Shown: positions 48,634 through 58,882, numbered from the stretch's first letter. The stretch is DNA of 62,873 bases from Paenibacillus sp. NEAU-GSW1 (GCF_009737085.1 NZ_WOVL01000031.1:1-62873); one strand, 5' to 3'. Notes: a model not told the origin generated them from the sequence alone. Numbers and translations are program-made.

Positions 48634-49947
48634 CTATTTTTCCGTTGCAAGGCTTTCATTCATAATTTTCGCTGCATTTTTAGCCGCTTCTTCAACCGAT
48701 TGCTTTCCGGTGAAGGCAGGCTTCAAAGCTTCATATGCTTTGTCTTCCCAAACTGCAGTCGTATTCGAGTAAGGACGAATGACGGCATATTTCACCATGT
48801 CTACAAATGCTTGAACATTAAACGTCGTATTCGACGAAACCCACAGGTCCGCTGCGCCTTCATAGGCGGAAATCGCAATGCCGAGCTCGGCTTGTCGATC
48901 TTGTCCTTCTTTGGAGCTCAAGTACTCGACAAACTTCCAAGCTTCTTCCGGGTGCTTGGTATTAAATGCGATTGCGTTGCCCAGACCGTTAAAGATTGAA
49001 GCTTGCTTCTCTTTCTTCGGAAGCGGAGCTACGTCGAAGTTTTTAGCCATAAACTCATTTGCCGTAAAGCCCGACAGGTTCCACGAACCGAAGAAGCCCA
49101 TTGCGGCAACGCCGTTTTGTATGGCTTCTCCGCGCGCGGCATCGTCGTAAATTTCCGGCGACAAGCCGTCGCGGATGAATTTAATATAATACTCCAGTGC
49201 TTCAATCGTTTTCGGATCGTCATAACCGGACTTTTTGTCTGCTGAAATGATCGTTCCGCCGTTCTGGTATACAAAGTTGTAGTAGCCCTCTTGGTTATGG
49301 AACGGAGTCAGAATACCGTATTTGCCATCCTTCGTGAGCGCTTTCGCCGCCTTGTACAAATCGTCCCAAGTCCAGTTCTCGTTCGGATATTCAAGCTTCG
49401 CTTCATCGAACATCGTTTTGTTGTACCAAAGGCCGATGGTGTCGAAATCTTTCGGTACAGCATATTGCTTGCCTTCGAAGTTATAGATTTGGTTTAGGCC
49501 TTCCGGAAATTTGCTCAAGTCAGCCTTCGTGCTGTTTTTCAAACGGTCCGTCAAATCGAGCAGCATGTTGTTCGAAGCGTAACGGTAAATTTCATTCGAG
49601 TGCATCCAGAATACGTCCGGCAGCGATCCGCCCGTTGCGCCTGCCTCGAGCATCGTCCAATATTCCGACCAGCCCGTTACCTCGATATCGATTTTAATGC
49701 CGGGGTTTGCTTTTTCAAACTCGTCCGCCATCGTCCGAATTCCCTTAGCCTGATTTGCATCCCACATCGCGTACGTCAAAGTAACAGGTTCCCCGCTCGT
49801 TTCAGGTGCCTTGGTCTCTTCCGCGGTTGCTTCAGGCGCTTTGGTTGCTTCTTCCGTGCTTTTCGGCGTATTGTTGCCTTGTCCGCAAGCGGAAAGCACT
49901 GCCATGATGATCATCACCATGAGAAGAATCGGTAATCTTCTTTTCAT
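48634..49947 (-). CDS. sugar-binding lipoprotein, CUT1 family 1 (set 2)
   Basis: The 437-residue lipoprotein has the lipobox LSAC (Cys21) and an acidic linker rich in T, E and P. A typical family-1 binding fold follows (GASLPDVFWMHSNEIYRY-like segment, GKQYAVPKDFDTIGLWYNKTMF, GFFGSWNLSGF). The start ATG 49947 follows GGAGG. It heads the operon of two permeases, alpha-galactosidase and a second binding protein. Upstream lies a two-component pair that probably controls it. Confidence 0.93.
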   Translation of the reverse strand: MKRRLPILLMVMIIMAVLSACGQGNNTPKSTEEATKAPEATAEETKAPETSGEPVTLTYAMWDANQAKGIRTMADEFEKANPGIKIDIEVTGWSEYWTMLEAGATGGSLPDVFWMHSNEIYRYASNNMLLDLTDRLKNSTKADLSKFPEGLNQIYNFEGKQYAVPKDFDTIGLWYNKTMFDEAKLEYPNENWTWDDLYKAAKALTKDGKYGILTPFHNQEGYYNFVYQNGGTIISADKKSGYDDPKTIEALEYYIKFIRDGLSPEIYDDAARGEAIQNGVAAMGFFGSWNLSGFTANEFMAKNFDVAPLPKKEKQASIFNGLGNAIAFNTKHPEEAWKFVEYLSSKEGQDRQAELGIAISAYEGAADLWVSSNTTFNVQAFVDMVKYAVIRPYSNTTAVWEDKAYEALKPAFTGKQSVEEAAKNAAKIMNESLATEK

Positions 49948-50079
49948 TCCCCGTAACCTCCAAATTCATATTGTAAATGGCATTCTGCTTACTTTTTAAT
50001 CATATAGGCACCCTTCATTTTGATAAATTAACGTTCTTTACTGCACTCCGTCGTTTCTTTACACCTTTTGAAAAGCAGA

Positions 50080-50112
50080 AAAAAAGCGCACAGCGAGCTA
50101 TGCACTTTTTTT
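50080..50112 (-). terminator. terminator of the two-component genes of set 2
   Basis: AAAAAGTGCATAGC pairs with GCTGTGCGCTTTTT (two mismatches), with A/T tails on both sides, about 12 bp beyond the response regulator stop. Confidence 0.7.
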
Positions 50113-50124
50113 ACTACATTGATT

Positions 50125-51780
50125 CTATTTTTGACTTTCGCTTTTTGTTGCCCGTGCCCGGTACTCCTCCGGAGTAGCTCCGGTAACCTTTTTAAATAGC
50201 TTACTGAAATAAGCGGTATTGGGGTAGCCGACCATTTCCGCCACCTCATATACCTTCATATTTTTCCCTTTTAGAAAATGTTGCGCCCTATCCATTCTTA
50301 CCCGGGTCAAGAAGCTTACAAAGTTCGAGCCTGTCTCCTGCTTGAAGATCCGGCTCAAATACGACGGATTCACATTAATCTGGTTTGCCACCGATTGCAG
50401 CGACAAATCTTCTGCATAATGATTCATGATGATCTCACTCGCCTGCTCCGCATAGCTTTGGTTCCTATCGTCTGTTGACTGATTATGGGTCAAGCATTGC
50501 TGTAAATAATGAATCAGCAGCTCATGAAGACCATAAAGCCGTTCCTCTTGAAGCAATAGCTCATATGGGGTATAACCTCTTGCTCCCGTTTCGGGTATGC
50601 TGGGAAAACAAGAGTTCATCAGAGTTAGCAGGCGGAAATAAAGCTTGCGAACTTCATTTTCCGTCACGCCTTCCGCGTCTGCCTTCTTCCAAAGCTGCTC
50701 CAAGTAAGCTTGCGCTCCAGCTTCATCCTCCTCGACCAATCTGCGAAAACGGCTTTCCTCCTCGCGGCTTAGAACAAAGCTGTCATTGTTCCGCAAACGT
50801 TTGGTCCCGTCTTCGAAGTAGATGGCATTCCCTTCACGCTCGAAAAAAAGAAGACGAAGCGCCATATCCGCTTCCTGATAGGCTTTTCTCAATCCGTTAT
50901 AGCCCGAAGCGACACCGCTAATGCCGATCGACAATGAAATGTTTAAATAGTCTTTCATCGCACCGGATATGCTGGCAAAAAGCCTGTCCAACCGATCCTT
51001 CGGCATGACTTCCTCATAGCCAAGCAACGATCGATTTTCAGGCTCGCCCTCCATCTCCGGCATGTTCATAATGAGTAAATATTCGGAAGAGCTTTCCACG
51101 ATCACTTCTCTACGCCACTTGCGGGGAATGAGCTCCTCCATCATATTGATGACCGCGTAGCGCAGCAGCTTTTCATCCTGTTCGACATATTTCTGCCGTA
51201 TTCTCTCGAATCGGTCAATTCTTAGCTTAATCAGCACCATGCTGCCCTGAACCAGGGATATGCCAAGCGCCTTGCTGCGGCTTACAATTTCCTCTTCATT
51301 GCGGAAACCGCTGAACAGCTCTTTAAACAACGATTCCTTCAAATATCCAATACCTTCTTTATAATGCTGCTTGAACACTTCGCCTCCGCTGTTATGCAGG
51401 AGCCGCTCGTTTTTTTTCTTAACCATGCTCAGTACATCAAGCAGCTGCTGCTGCTTCATATCGCTCTTGATTAAATAATCGACCGCGCCAAGCCGAAGGG
51501 CTTCCTTCGCATATTGAAACTCGTCCAAGCAGCTGAGAATGACGTATTGGCAATTAGAAAAATGCTGAGAAGCTTGTCGGATTAACTCCAGACCGTCCAT
51601 AACCGGCATTTTGATATCGGTAATAATTAAATCCGGTGAATGCTGTAATGCCAGTTCCAGCGCTTCCTTTCCGTTTGCCGCCTCGCCTATCATATAAAAT
51701 CCATGCTCTTCCCAGTTGATCATCGATTTTAAACCAATGCGCATGAGCAGCTCGTCATCGACAATAATGACATTCAGCAT
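50125..51780 (-). CDS. YesN-like response regulator (set 2)
   Basis: The 551-residue regulator has a receiver domain with Asp55 in LIITDIKMPVMDG, a middle region of about 300 residues, and a C-terminal AraC HTH pair (LQSVANQINVNPSYLSRIFK, VAEMVGYPNTAYFSKLFKK). The ATG at 51780 follows GGAGGTGA by six nucleotides and overlaps the kinase gene end by seven bases. It probably activates the adjacent binding protein, permease and alpha-galactosidase operon. Confidence 0.94.
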   Translation of the reverse strand: MLNVIIVDDELLMRIGLKSMINWEEHGFYMIGEAANGKEALELALQHSPDLIITDIKMPVMDGLELIRQASQHFSNCQYVILSCLDEFQYAKEALRLGAVDYLIKSDMKQQQLLDVLSMVKKKNERLLHNSGGEVFKQHYKEGIGYLKESLFKELFSGFRNEEEIVSRSKALGISLVQGSMVLIKLRIDRFERIRQKYVEQDEKLLRYAVINMMEELIPRKWRREVIVESSSEYLLIMNMPEMEGEPENRSLLGYEEVMPKDRLDRLFASISGAMKDYLNISLSIGISGVASGYNGLRKAYQEADMALRLLFFEREGNAIYFEDGTKRLRNNDSFVLSREEESRFRRLVEEDEAGAQAYLEQLWKKADAEGVTENEVRKLYFRLLTLMNSCFPSIPETGARGYTPYELLLQEERLYGLHELLIHYLQQCLTHNQSTDDRNQSYAEQASEIIMNHYAEDLSLQSVANQINVNPSYLSRIFKQETGSNFVSFLTRVRMDRAQHFLKGKNMKVYEVAEMVGYPNTAYFSKLFKKVTGATPEEYRARATKSESQK

Positions 51781-53576
51781 AGTCGTTCACCTCCAGTCTT
51801 TTTTGGAATCGTAATCGTAAATAGGGTGCCGCTGCCCGGCTTGCTCGTAAATTGCAGGCCGTATCTATAGCCAAATACACGCTCAAGTCGACTATGCACA
51901 TTGCGGACGCCAATGTTTTCGGATGCGGGTTCTTGGCCATTCATCTTTTGACGCAACTTTTTGGACGTATCATCATCCATTCCTTTCCCGTTATCCTCAA
52001 TCTTTATCTCAATGTCGTTTATCCCGGCCGCCTGAACGGAGATGGTGATGAGCCCCTCTTCCTCCGTATCGGCAATGCCATGGAAAATCGCATTCTCGAC
52101 TAGAGGCTGTATGCTGAGCTTCAACATCTGGCAATCAAGCAGCGTGTCATCCAAATCATATTGAACGTTGATGCGATTAAAATATCGTACCTTCTGAATC
52201 GTAATATAATGGCGAATATTATCCAGCTCCTCCCGAATGGTCACGAGCCGATTTTCCGTTCTCGCAGAATAACGAAGCAAGGAAATGAGCGCTTCCGTCA
52301 TCTCGACAATTTTCTCGGAACGCTGCATGGATGCGATCCATTTTACGGAGTTCAACGTGTTATACAGGAAGTGAGGATTGATTTGCGCTTGCAGCGCGCG
52401 AATTTCCGCATCTGTTTTTTCCTGCTGCTCCTGATAAATCCGATCGACGAGCTGTTTCAGCTCGGTAGACATGTGTTCGAACCGGATGGCCAGCAAACCG
52501 ATCTCGTCATTCGACTTGACCTCAGGCAAGTTCTCGAATTTCCCTTGCTCGACCAGCGTCATATTGCTCATAAGCCGTTTAATCGGTCTCGTAATGAGAT
52601 TGGAAAAGTAGAATGAACTGATAAAGGCGAAAATGACAAGCACAACAACAATGAACATTAAATTTCGTTTCAATATATCACCTTCGACGGCAAGCTCATC
52701 AACCGGCATATATAAATAAGTTGTCCAATCATGCTTCTCAAACGAGGACCGGATGAGAATATAATCTTTGCCATCTGCACGAACGATCTGCCTATCGTCC
52801 CGAAGCGTTTCCGTGTTAATGGGGAACACTTCGCTGAACGGCCTGCCGAGCAGCTCATAGTTGCTATTAAAAATAACGTTGTCGCTTGCGTCAACGACTG
52901 TAAAGGCCGACCGGCTGCTTTCCTGTAAACGTTTATTCAATTTATTGATGAAATTAATGTCTATGCTAATAACCATAATGCCAAGCAGCTTGCCGTCATC
53001 CATATCAAAAATTTTACGGGCGTTGTATATCGACCAATTGTTCTCGCCTTTCGTCTGCTGATCTAGCAGCGTCGGAACATCTATGGTTATCGCGTCGGAT
53101 AAAAGAAATTGTCTGAACCATTCCTCATCGCCTGGGTAAAATGTATAATCAATGGGCTTATTGGAGCTGACGTACAGATCTTTCCCGCCGTTCAAATTAT
53201 AAATATAAATTGAAAAGGCTCTGTCTTTCATCGTGATGTAGTTCATTAACAATTGCGTCGCCTGATCTTCATTGTTTTTCGAAGGGTTGTGCAGATAGTT
53301 CTGCATCGGATAGTTTTCTTGCGAAATGGCCGACACATAGCTGTTGATTCCATAGCTTGATATAAGTGAGATTTGCTGCGTATCGGCTAAAAACTCCTCG
53401 ATGCGAATATTCGCTTGACGAGAGACATCCATGAGAAGATCGGTATACTTTCGTTCAAGAAGCTGCTGCGAGGATAAATACGAGTTGATAAACATGGTAC
53501 ATATCGGAACGAGAATAAGAATCAGAAAAAAAACGATCATTTTCACTTTAATTGGAATCATTCGATACGGTTTCAT
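51774..53576 (-). CDS. YesM-like sensor histidine kinase (set 2)
   Basis: The 600-residue kinase has TM1 at about 12-33, an extracellular Cache-like domain to about 300 and TM2 at about 305-325. A HAMP domain, phospho-acceptor His402 in QINPHFLYN, and a HATPase domain (VENAIFHG, EDNGKGMD, GIGVRN-type boxes) follow. It senses an external sugar or the loaded binding protein. The ATG at 53576 follows GGCGGTGA. It is the first gene of the pair. Confidence 0.94.
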   Translation of the reverse strand: MKPYRMIPIKVKMIVFFLILILVPICTMFINSYLSSQQLLERKYTDLLMDVSRQANIRIEEFLADTQQISLISSYGINSYVSAISQENYPMQNYLHNPSKNNEDQATQLLMNYITMKDRAFSIYIYNLNGGKDLYVSSNKPIDYTFYPGDEEWFRQFLLSDAITIDVPTLLDQQTKGENNWSIYNARKIFDMDDGKLLGIMVISIDINFINKLNKRLQESSRSAFTVVDASDNVIFNSNYELLGRPFSEVFPINTETLRDDRQIVRADGKDYILIRSSFEKHDWTTYLYMPVDELAVEGDILKRNLMFIVVVLVIFAFISSFYFSNLITRPIKRLMSNMTLVEQGKFENLPEVKSNDEIGLLAIRFEHMSTELKQLVDRIYQEQQEKTDAEIRALQAQINPHFLYNTLNSVKWIASMQRSEKIVEMTEALISLLRYSARTENRLVTIREELDNIRHYITIQKVRYFNRINVQYDLDDTLLDCQMLKLSIQPLVENAIFHGIADTEEEGLITISVQAAGINDIEIKIEDNGKGMDDDTSKKLRQKMNGQEPASENIGVRNVHSRLERVFGYRYGLQFTSKPGSGTLFTITIPKKTGGERLC

Positions 53577-53709
53577 TCGTCACCGCCGCTCATAAGATCT
53601 CGTCGAACACTGAAATGCAACTCTCATTATAGCAGTATGCTACTTTGTTTGTAAGATTAGCATCTCGGAAAATCGGCGGCGATGTATAGTTTTTCAGGAC
53701 GTGCTGGGA

Positions 53710-54447
53710 CTATACCTGTTTCGAGCGGTTCATTTGATTATAGATAATTTCACGGTAGGCGCCGGGAGTCGTGCCCGCGTACTTTTTGAACACCTTCGCA
53801 AAGTAGTGCTTGGAGTCAAAGCCGACCTGCCGGCTGATTGCGCAAACGGTCAGATGAGGCTGCGTTTTCAATCGTTTTTGCGCCTCCCGGATCCGCAGCG
53901 AATTCAAGTAATTGACGAAGGTATCCCCCGTCTCCTTCTTGAACAGACTGCTGATATAATTCGGATGCAGGCTCATATGTTCCGCGAGATGATCAAGGGA
54001 CAAATCATTCATGTAGTTCATCTGCAAATAGGCCAGAATCCGTTCGGCGTGCCGGCTGTATTCTGAATCCGATGCGGAGGGAAGCTCCTCCTTGACGCGG
54101 CTAAGCAGACCCGCAATTTCCTTTTTGTCCAGAGGCTTCAGCAAATAATCCACAACACCCGAGCGAAGGGCCTGGCGGACATATTCGAACTCATCATAGC
54201 CCGTCAGGATAATGAATCGATCGCATAGCCCTTCAATTCTGGCATCATGAATCAATTCGAAACCGTTCTTCTCAGGCATATGGATATCCGTTATCGTCAC
54301 ATCGGGCATAAAGCGCTTCATTGTCTCCAACGCCTCCAGAGCGTTAGAGGCCGAACAAATGTCAGAACCGACTGGCGCGACTTCTTCTACGATTTTAACT
54401 AACCCTTTCAGAATCAAAGGCTCGTCGTCTACGATCAAAATCTTCAA
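53710..54447 (-). CDS. short response regulator, REC plus AraC HTH (set 3)
   Basis: The 245-residue regulator has Asp54 in VTITDIHMPEKNG, directly followed by the AraC HTH domain (about 140-240; LDHLAEHMSLHPNYISSLFKK, ISRQVGFDSKHYFAKVFKK). It lacks the roughly 300-residue middle region present in the other two regulators of the window. The start is TTG at 54447, six nucleotides after GGTGG, giving a 53-bp overlap with the kinase gene. It probably controls importer set 3. Confidence 0.93.
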   Translation of the reverse strand: MKILIVDDEPLILKGLVKIVEEVAPVGSDICSASNALEALETMKRFMPDVTITDIHMPEKNGFELIHDARIEGLCDRFIILTGYDEFEYVRQALRSGVVDYLLKPLDKKEIAGLLSRVKEELPSASDSEYSRHAERILAYLQMNYMNDLSLDHLAEHMSLHPNYISSLFKKETGDTFVNYLNSLRIREAQKRLKTQPHLTVCAISRQVGFDSKHYFAKVFKKYAGTTPGAYREIIYNQMNRSKQV

Positions 54448-56206
54448 AGTTCGCCACCGTCCCTTTCACGATGATAATACGCAAGCAGGTTCCTTTACCC
54501 GGCTCGCTAATGATTTCCAGTCGGGATTCGCCCCCGTAAAAACGTTTGACTCTTTCGTTGACGTTCTTCAAACCTACGCCAACCGGCTCCTCCGCTTTTC
54601 TGAGCTCATCATGCCTGGACAGACGTTCGCGCAACTCGAGAAGCTTCTCTGTCGGAATCCCGTTCCCGTTATCGGAGACGTCGATCGTAACCTCCCTTTC
54701 CGTTTCTCTCGCTTGCAGCAAAATATGAACGGGTCGCAGAACGGCAGAAGCTCCATGCACGATGCTGTTCTCGATAAGCGGCTGCAGGAGGAAACGCGGA
54801 CAGACCAGCCGTTCGGCATCGAGCACGATATCGATTTCGTAAGTCAGCCTGCTTTGAAGCCTCATTTTGTGAATGTTCATGTAAAAGGAAACCATCTCGA
54901 TTTCCTTGGCGAGAACCGTATCCTGCTGAGCGGACGATAAGCTGTACCTCATCAATTTGCCGAACCAGAAGGAAATATCAGCGACTTCCTTGTCGTTGTT
55001 GGCTTCCGCGACCATTCGGATCGTTTCAAGCGTATTGTAGAGAAAGTGAGGTTTAATCTGAGCCTGCAGTACCTGGTAAGCCGCTTCTTTGTTACGCAAC
55101 TCGGCGCGATGGACATTGTTAATGAGTTCGTCCATTCGTCCAACCATGGAATTATAGGTGCCAATCAGAAATCCGATTTCGTCCTTTTCGAACTTGCTGC
55201 TTTTGATCGTCAGCTGCCTTAAATTATTGTCGTTCAGCGTGCGCATATGCCGGGCCAACCGGAGAATTCGCTTAGTGATCGTCGAAGCCAGCAAATAATA
55301 GGCGATGGACAAGGCGATCAACAGCAGCGCGATGATCGTCACCAAGACGGCTTCTTTCTGCTTCACGGAACGGAATACGTCTCCCACCTGACCGGTGATG
55401 ATGACGCGTACGTCCAACGGCTCAAGCTTCAGTTGATTGACGATCGTTTTTCGGTTGATGAAAAAATCCCTTTCCTCCGATTGCAGAAGACTCAACGTCT
55501 TATTGTCCAATCCTGACGCTTCGTTCGTCAGCAAATTGCCTTGCTCGGACAGCAAGAAAGCTCTCCAGTTCGCTTCGACACCAGCGGCGGCATAGAAGTT
55601 GCGGATTAAGCTATTATGAACCCGAATTTCAAGGAGGCCGATTCGTTCCGTAATTTGCGTATTGTAGATGTACTGGTAATAAATCAGATCCGGATCCGAC
55701 ACTTTAGGATCCGCCCGCAGCCATATCCCCTGCCCGGCTTTCAGAGACGAGACGCTATCTTCTGTTCGCTGGTCCAGCATGGACTTATCCCGAAACAGAT
55801 TCGTTATGGGAAGCACCCGATCTTTCATTTTATAAATGACAATAGATTCGATCTCCGGATTGGAAAACATCGATTGCGTGTACAGAGGGAGAATATATCG
55901 AGTCAGCGTGTAGACGCTGTCCGCGTCGGAGTCATATACGCCATCCAGATAATCGGTAAGATAAGGATTGTATTGAAGCACCCGGTGGACCGATTGAATC
56001 CGGGTGAAGTCCGTTTTCATGTTGGCATATGCCTGCTCCAGAATCTTTTGCCTGCTCTCTACGAATTGTTGGGACAGGTTGCCGTTGATTTGCGAGTAAT
56101 AGTGATAACCGAAGGCGATAACCGGAATAAAGATCATAATGATGTAACCAAGCACGATCTTGCGCATGATGCTCACGGCAGCACTTCCCTTCGATGCGGA
56201 ATCCAT
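54395..56206 (-). CDS. YesM-like sensor histidine kinase (set 3)
   Basis: The 603-residue kinase has TM1 at about 14-36, an extracellular sensor domain to about 280 and TM2 at about 287-308. HAMP, His387 in QIKPHFLYN (Lys replaces the usual Asn), and a HATPase domain follow. ATG 56206 has no ribosome site; a GTG at 56176, seven nucleotides after AAGGGAAG, may be the true start and would remove ten residues. It follows the binding-protein gene of set 3 and is separated from it by a terminator-like hairpin. Confidence 0.92.
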   Translation of the reverse strand: MDSASKGSAAVSIMRKIVLGYIIMIFIPVIAFGYHYYSQINGNLSQQFVESRQKILEQAYANMKTDFTRIQSVHRVLQYNPYLTDYLDGVYDSDADSVYTLTRYILPLYTQSMFSNPEIESIVIYKMKDRVLPITNLFRDKSMLDQRTEDSVSSLKAGQGIWLRADPKVSDPDLIYYQYIYNTQITERIGLLEIRVHNSLIRNFYAAAGVEANWRAFLLSEQGNLLTNEASGLDNKTLSLLQSEERDFFINRKTIVNQLKLEPLDVRVIITGQVGDVFRSVKQKEAVLVTIIALLLIALSIAYYLLASTITKRILRLARHMRTLNDNNLRQLTIKSSKFEKDEIGFLIGTYNSMVGRMDELINNVHRAELRNKEAAYQVLQAQIKPHFLYNTLETIRMVAEANNDKEVADISFWFGKLMRYSLSSAQQDTVLAKEIEMVSFYMNIHKMRLQSRLTYEIDIVLDAERLVCPRFLLQPLIENSIVHGASAVLRPVHILLQARETEREVTIDVSDNGNGIPTEKLLELRERLSRHDELRKAEEPVGVGLKNVNERVKRFYGGESRLEIISEPGKGTCLRIIIVKGTVANFEDFDRRRRAFDSERVS

Positions 56207-56291
56207 CTATCGTTAACGTATCATTTACAAAGGAATTCCGCTAGAGGCGCATTGCCTCCTGAACGACCGGTCGCAAGCTGCTGATTATGCA

Positions 56292-56331
56292 AATACCGGC
56301 GGGAACGCTCTAGGCGCTCCTGCCGGTATTT
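56292..56331 (-). terminator. terminator after the set 3 binding-protein gene
   Basis: AATACCGGC and GCCGGTATT enclose an inner GGAGCGC-type stem. It lies 4 bp beyond the stop at 56335. Only TTT follows on the minus strand, so read-through into the kinase gene is possible. Confidence 0.65.
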
Positions 56332-56334
56332 ATT

Positions 56335-57921
56335 TTATTTATTAAATAAATCCTTTTTCTTCTGATACGTTTGGTTTGCCCAATCCATTAAGCGGTCCAA
56401 ACCGATCTTCTCCGCATTCTTCACCATGGTCTCGTAGTTTGCCGCGGCTTCTTCTTCCGACTTCGCCAAGTAAATTTTAATCTTCTCGTTTTTGATCATT
56501 TCATCGATCTTCGTTTTAATCGTCTTCTCGTCCGAATCCGGCTGCAATTGGATCAAGCCGAGCTCCGGTTTATAAACCGTAAACGCTTTTCTCTCCATCA
56601 AAGCTTTCGTCTTCTGCGCCCCCGGCACATAGCTCAGCATTCCTTCCATGACTCCGTCATTGTACAGGTACCACCATTTGATACCGTTGCTGTTGACGAA
56701 ATCAGCATCGGACGGATCATATTTCAAATTCGGGTGACCTTCGTCATTCCAAGTCCAATGCTCGCCCTCGACGCCGAACATGGTCAATTTCTTTCCTTCG
56801 TCGCTCGCGAGAAATTGAAGAAATTTGATCGACGCCTCGGGATCCTTATTCTTCTTTGTGATAAACGTACCTGCGAAGCCCAGTCCTGAGCTGACCGCTT
56901 TCGTATTATTCGAAATTGCGCTAGGCAGCATTTGAAACGTATACGATCCGCCTGCATTTTTGACCTTGATATTGTCCGAGTCCGCAATGCTGACCGTATG
57001 GCTATGCGCGAACGCTTTCCCGCTGGTCGCATACTGGTCGTCAATCTGATCGTTCGTATAGGCGAAGTTCTCCGCCAGAATGTATCCTTCGCGGTAAAGA
57101 CGATTCATAAATTTGAAATATTCCAGCATTTCCGGCTGCCTTATGGCATAGTCTACTTTTCCGTCACGCTCGTACCAGCCGTCCAGAAGTCCTTCTACTC
57201 CGAACTGCTGCAGGAAGTATTGCTCGATCCAGTCCTTATCCATGATTAGCGGAATCATGTCCGGGTATTTTTGCTTGACCATGCCCAAAACCTTAATAAA
57301 GTTATCGATGGTGTCAATCGGCGGATTCCCGAGCTCTTTCAGAATATCCTCGCGCACCGCAATTCCCGGGTTGCCGTCACTTCCGACCGAGTATTTGTTC
57401 TGCGCCATTTCCTCCTGGGTTGCGAAGGAATTGCGCACCGTATAGAAATTGCCGTCATCCATCGTGTGTATCGCAATTCTTATCGGGTCGATCTTAAAGT
57501 CCGGCGCGTAATTCTCGATCAGTTCATTCAAGGGATAAGAAAGCTTCGAATCGGACATCCGGTCGATGTTGGCATACGTAAAGACCAGATCCGGAAGGTC
57601 TCCGGAAGCGATCATCAAGGGAAGCTGCTTGTCGTCCGTCGCGACTGTGACGTTCAGCTTAATTCCTGTCTTTTCCGTAATTTTTTCGGCTACCGGGCCC
57701 TTCCATTCCTTCACCGGATACCAGGAGGCATCGATAAACAAGGATAGCTCCTTGACCTCGTTGCTTTTTGCTGGCGGTTCGGAGGCTGTCTCAGACGGGT
57801 TTGTGACGCCTGTGTTTTCCTTTTGAGCATCGTTGTCCTTGCTGCATGCGGACATCAGCGCTATCGTCATCATAAAGACCAACGATAGGAGCAGAGCCTT
57901 CTTCCCTTTGCTTCTGTTCAA
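56335..57921 (-). CDS. extracellular sugar-binding lipoprotein, LplA type (set 3)
   Basis: The 528-residue lipoprotein has the lipobox LMSAC (Cys26), a linker, and an LplA-like binding domain (LPLMIASGDLPDLVFTYAN, ASIKFLQFLASDEGKKLTMFGVEG). In this cluster the binding protein is the last transport gene, after both permeases, the reverse of sets 1 and 2. The start is TTG, five nucleotides after GGAGGGG. A perfect stem-loop just upstream may set its expression apart from the permeases. Confidence 0.92.
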   Translation of the reverse strand: MNRSKGKKALLLSLVFMMTIALMSACSKDNDAQKENTGVTNPSETASEPPAKSNEVKELSLFIDASWYPVKEWKGPVAEKITEKTGIKLNVTVATDDKQLPLMIASGDLPDLVFTYANIDRMSDSKLSYPLNELIENYAPDFKIDPIRIAIHTMDDGNFYTVRNSFATQEEMAQNKYSVGSDGNPGIAVREDILKELGNPPIDTIDNFIKVLGMVKQKYPDMIPLIMDKDWIEQYFLQQFGVEGLLDGWYERDGKVDYAIRQPEMLEYFKFMNRLYREGYILAENFAYTNDQIDDQYATSGKAFAHSHTVSIADSDNIKVKNAGGSYTFQMLPSAISNNTKAVSSGLGFAGTFITKKNKDPEASIKFLQFLASDEGKKLTMFGVEGEHWTWNDEGHPNLKYDPSDADFVNSNGIKWWYLYNDGVMEGMLSYVPGAQKTKALMERKAFTVYKPELGLIQLQPDSDEKTIKTKIDEMIKNEKIKIYLAKSEEEAAANYETMVKNAEKIGLDRLMDWANQTYQKKKDLFNK

Positions 57922-57947
57922 AGTAACCCCTCCAACAATTGATGTTT

Positions 57948-57971
57948 ATATTAAAGCAAACGCTTTAATAT
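57948..57971 (-). promoter_or_regulatory. 10-bp perfect stem-loop between permease and binding-protein genes (set 3)
   Basis: ATATTAAAGC (57948-57957) and GCTTTAATAT (57962-57971) enclose the 4-nt loop AAAC. No T-run follows. It may protect the binding-protein mRNA from processing, or be an operator. Confidence 0.55.
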
Positions 57972-57985
57972 CATGCCAACCATAA

Positions 57986-58867
57986 TTAGCCCTTCACGGA
58001 GCCAAGCATAATGCCTTGTATGAAAAATCTTTGCAGGAACGGATAGACACATACGATAGGCGCGATAGAAATAACCATAGCCGAAACCTGAAGGGAATAG
58101 CTGGTGACGCCCGCTGAGGCGCTGTTCGCAACAGCTATAGCATCCATCGGCGAATTGCTCTTGTTGATAACCTCCATCATCCGGAAGGCGAGCGTCCGCA
58201 GACCTTCCGATTGCACGAAGTAAGCGGAATCCAGCCACGAGTTCCATTGACCAACCCCCAAGAACAGCGACATCGTTGCGATCAGCGGCATCGAGACGGG
58301 AAGGATGATCCGGTAGAAAATAACGAGCTCGTTAGCCCCATCCATGTAAGCCGACTCCTTTAATTCGCTCGGAATTTCCCGAAAGAATGAAATGGCTATC
58401 AGCAGAAAAAACGTGCTGAGCATGGAAGGAATGATATAGACGCCAAACGTGTTCAGCAATCCAGCAGAGCGCAGAACGACGTAATACGGAATCAAACCGC
58501 CGGAAAAGTACATCGCGAATATAATGACCGTGAAATAACTTTTACGGAACAGCAGATCACGGTGCGACAGTCCATACGCGACCAAACAAGTAAATAGGAC
58601 GCCTAAGAAGGTTCCCGCAAGCGTTCTCATAATCGTGACCAAAAAAGCACGGTACCAGTGGGGATCATCCAAAAATCGCATGTAATTTTCAAAGGTGAAG
58701 GTCCTTGGCCATAGATAAACGCCTCCGAGAAGCGAATCGGTTCCTTTATTGAAGGAAAGAATCAAGACGTAATAGAACGGATAAAGCATAGATAACGTCA
58801 GAATGGCCAGTATGGCATAAATCAAGGCATCCATGATATGGTCTTTTTGTTTCTGGCTGAGCTGCAT
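57986..58867 (-). CDS. carbohydrate ABC transporter permease, LplC type (set 3)
   Basis: The 293-residue permease has about six helices and the EAA loop KESAYMDGANELVIFYRIILPVSMP. The C-terminus PFLQRFFIQGIMLGSVKG is the same ending as its set 1 counterpart. The ATG at 58867 follows AAGGGGAG. It starts 15 bp after the LplB-type permease and works with it and the binding protein at 56335. Confidence 0.93.
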   Translation of the reverse strand: MQLSQKQKDHIMDALIYAILAILTLSMLYPFYYVLILSFNKGTDSLLGGVYLWPRTFTFENYMRFLDDPHWYRAFLVTIMRTLAGTFLGVLFTCLVAYGLSHRDLLFRKSYFTVIIFAMYFSGGLIPYYVVLRSAGLLNTFGVYIIPSMLSTFFLLIAISFFREIPSELKESAYMDGANELVIFYRIILPVSMPLIATMSLFLGVGQWNSWLDSAYFVQSEGLRTLAFRMMEVINKSNSPMDAIAVANSASAGVTSYSLQVSAMVISIAPIVCVYPFLQRFFIQGIMLGSVKG

Positions 58868-58882
58868 GCCCGCTCCCCTTTC

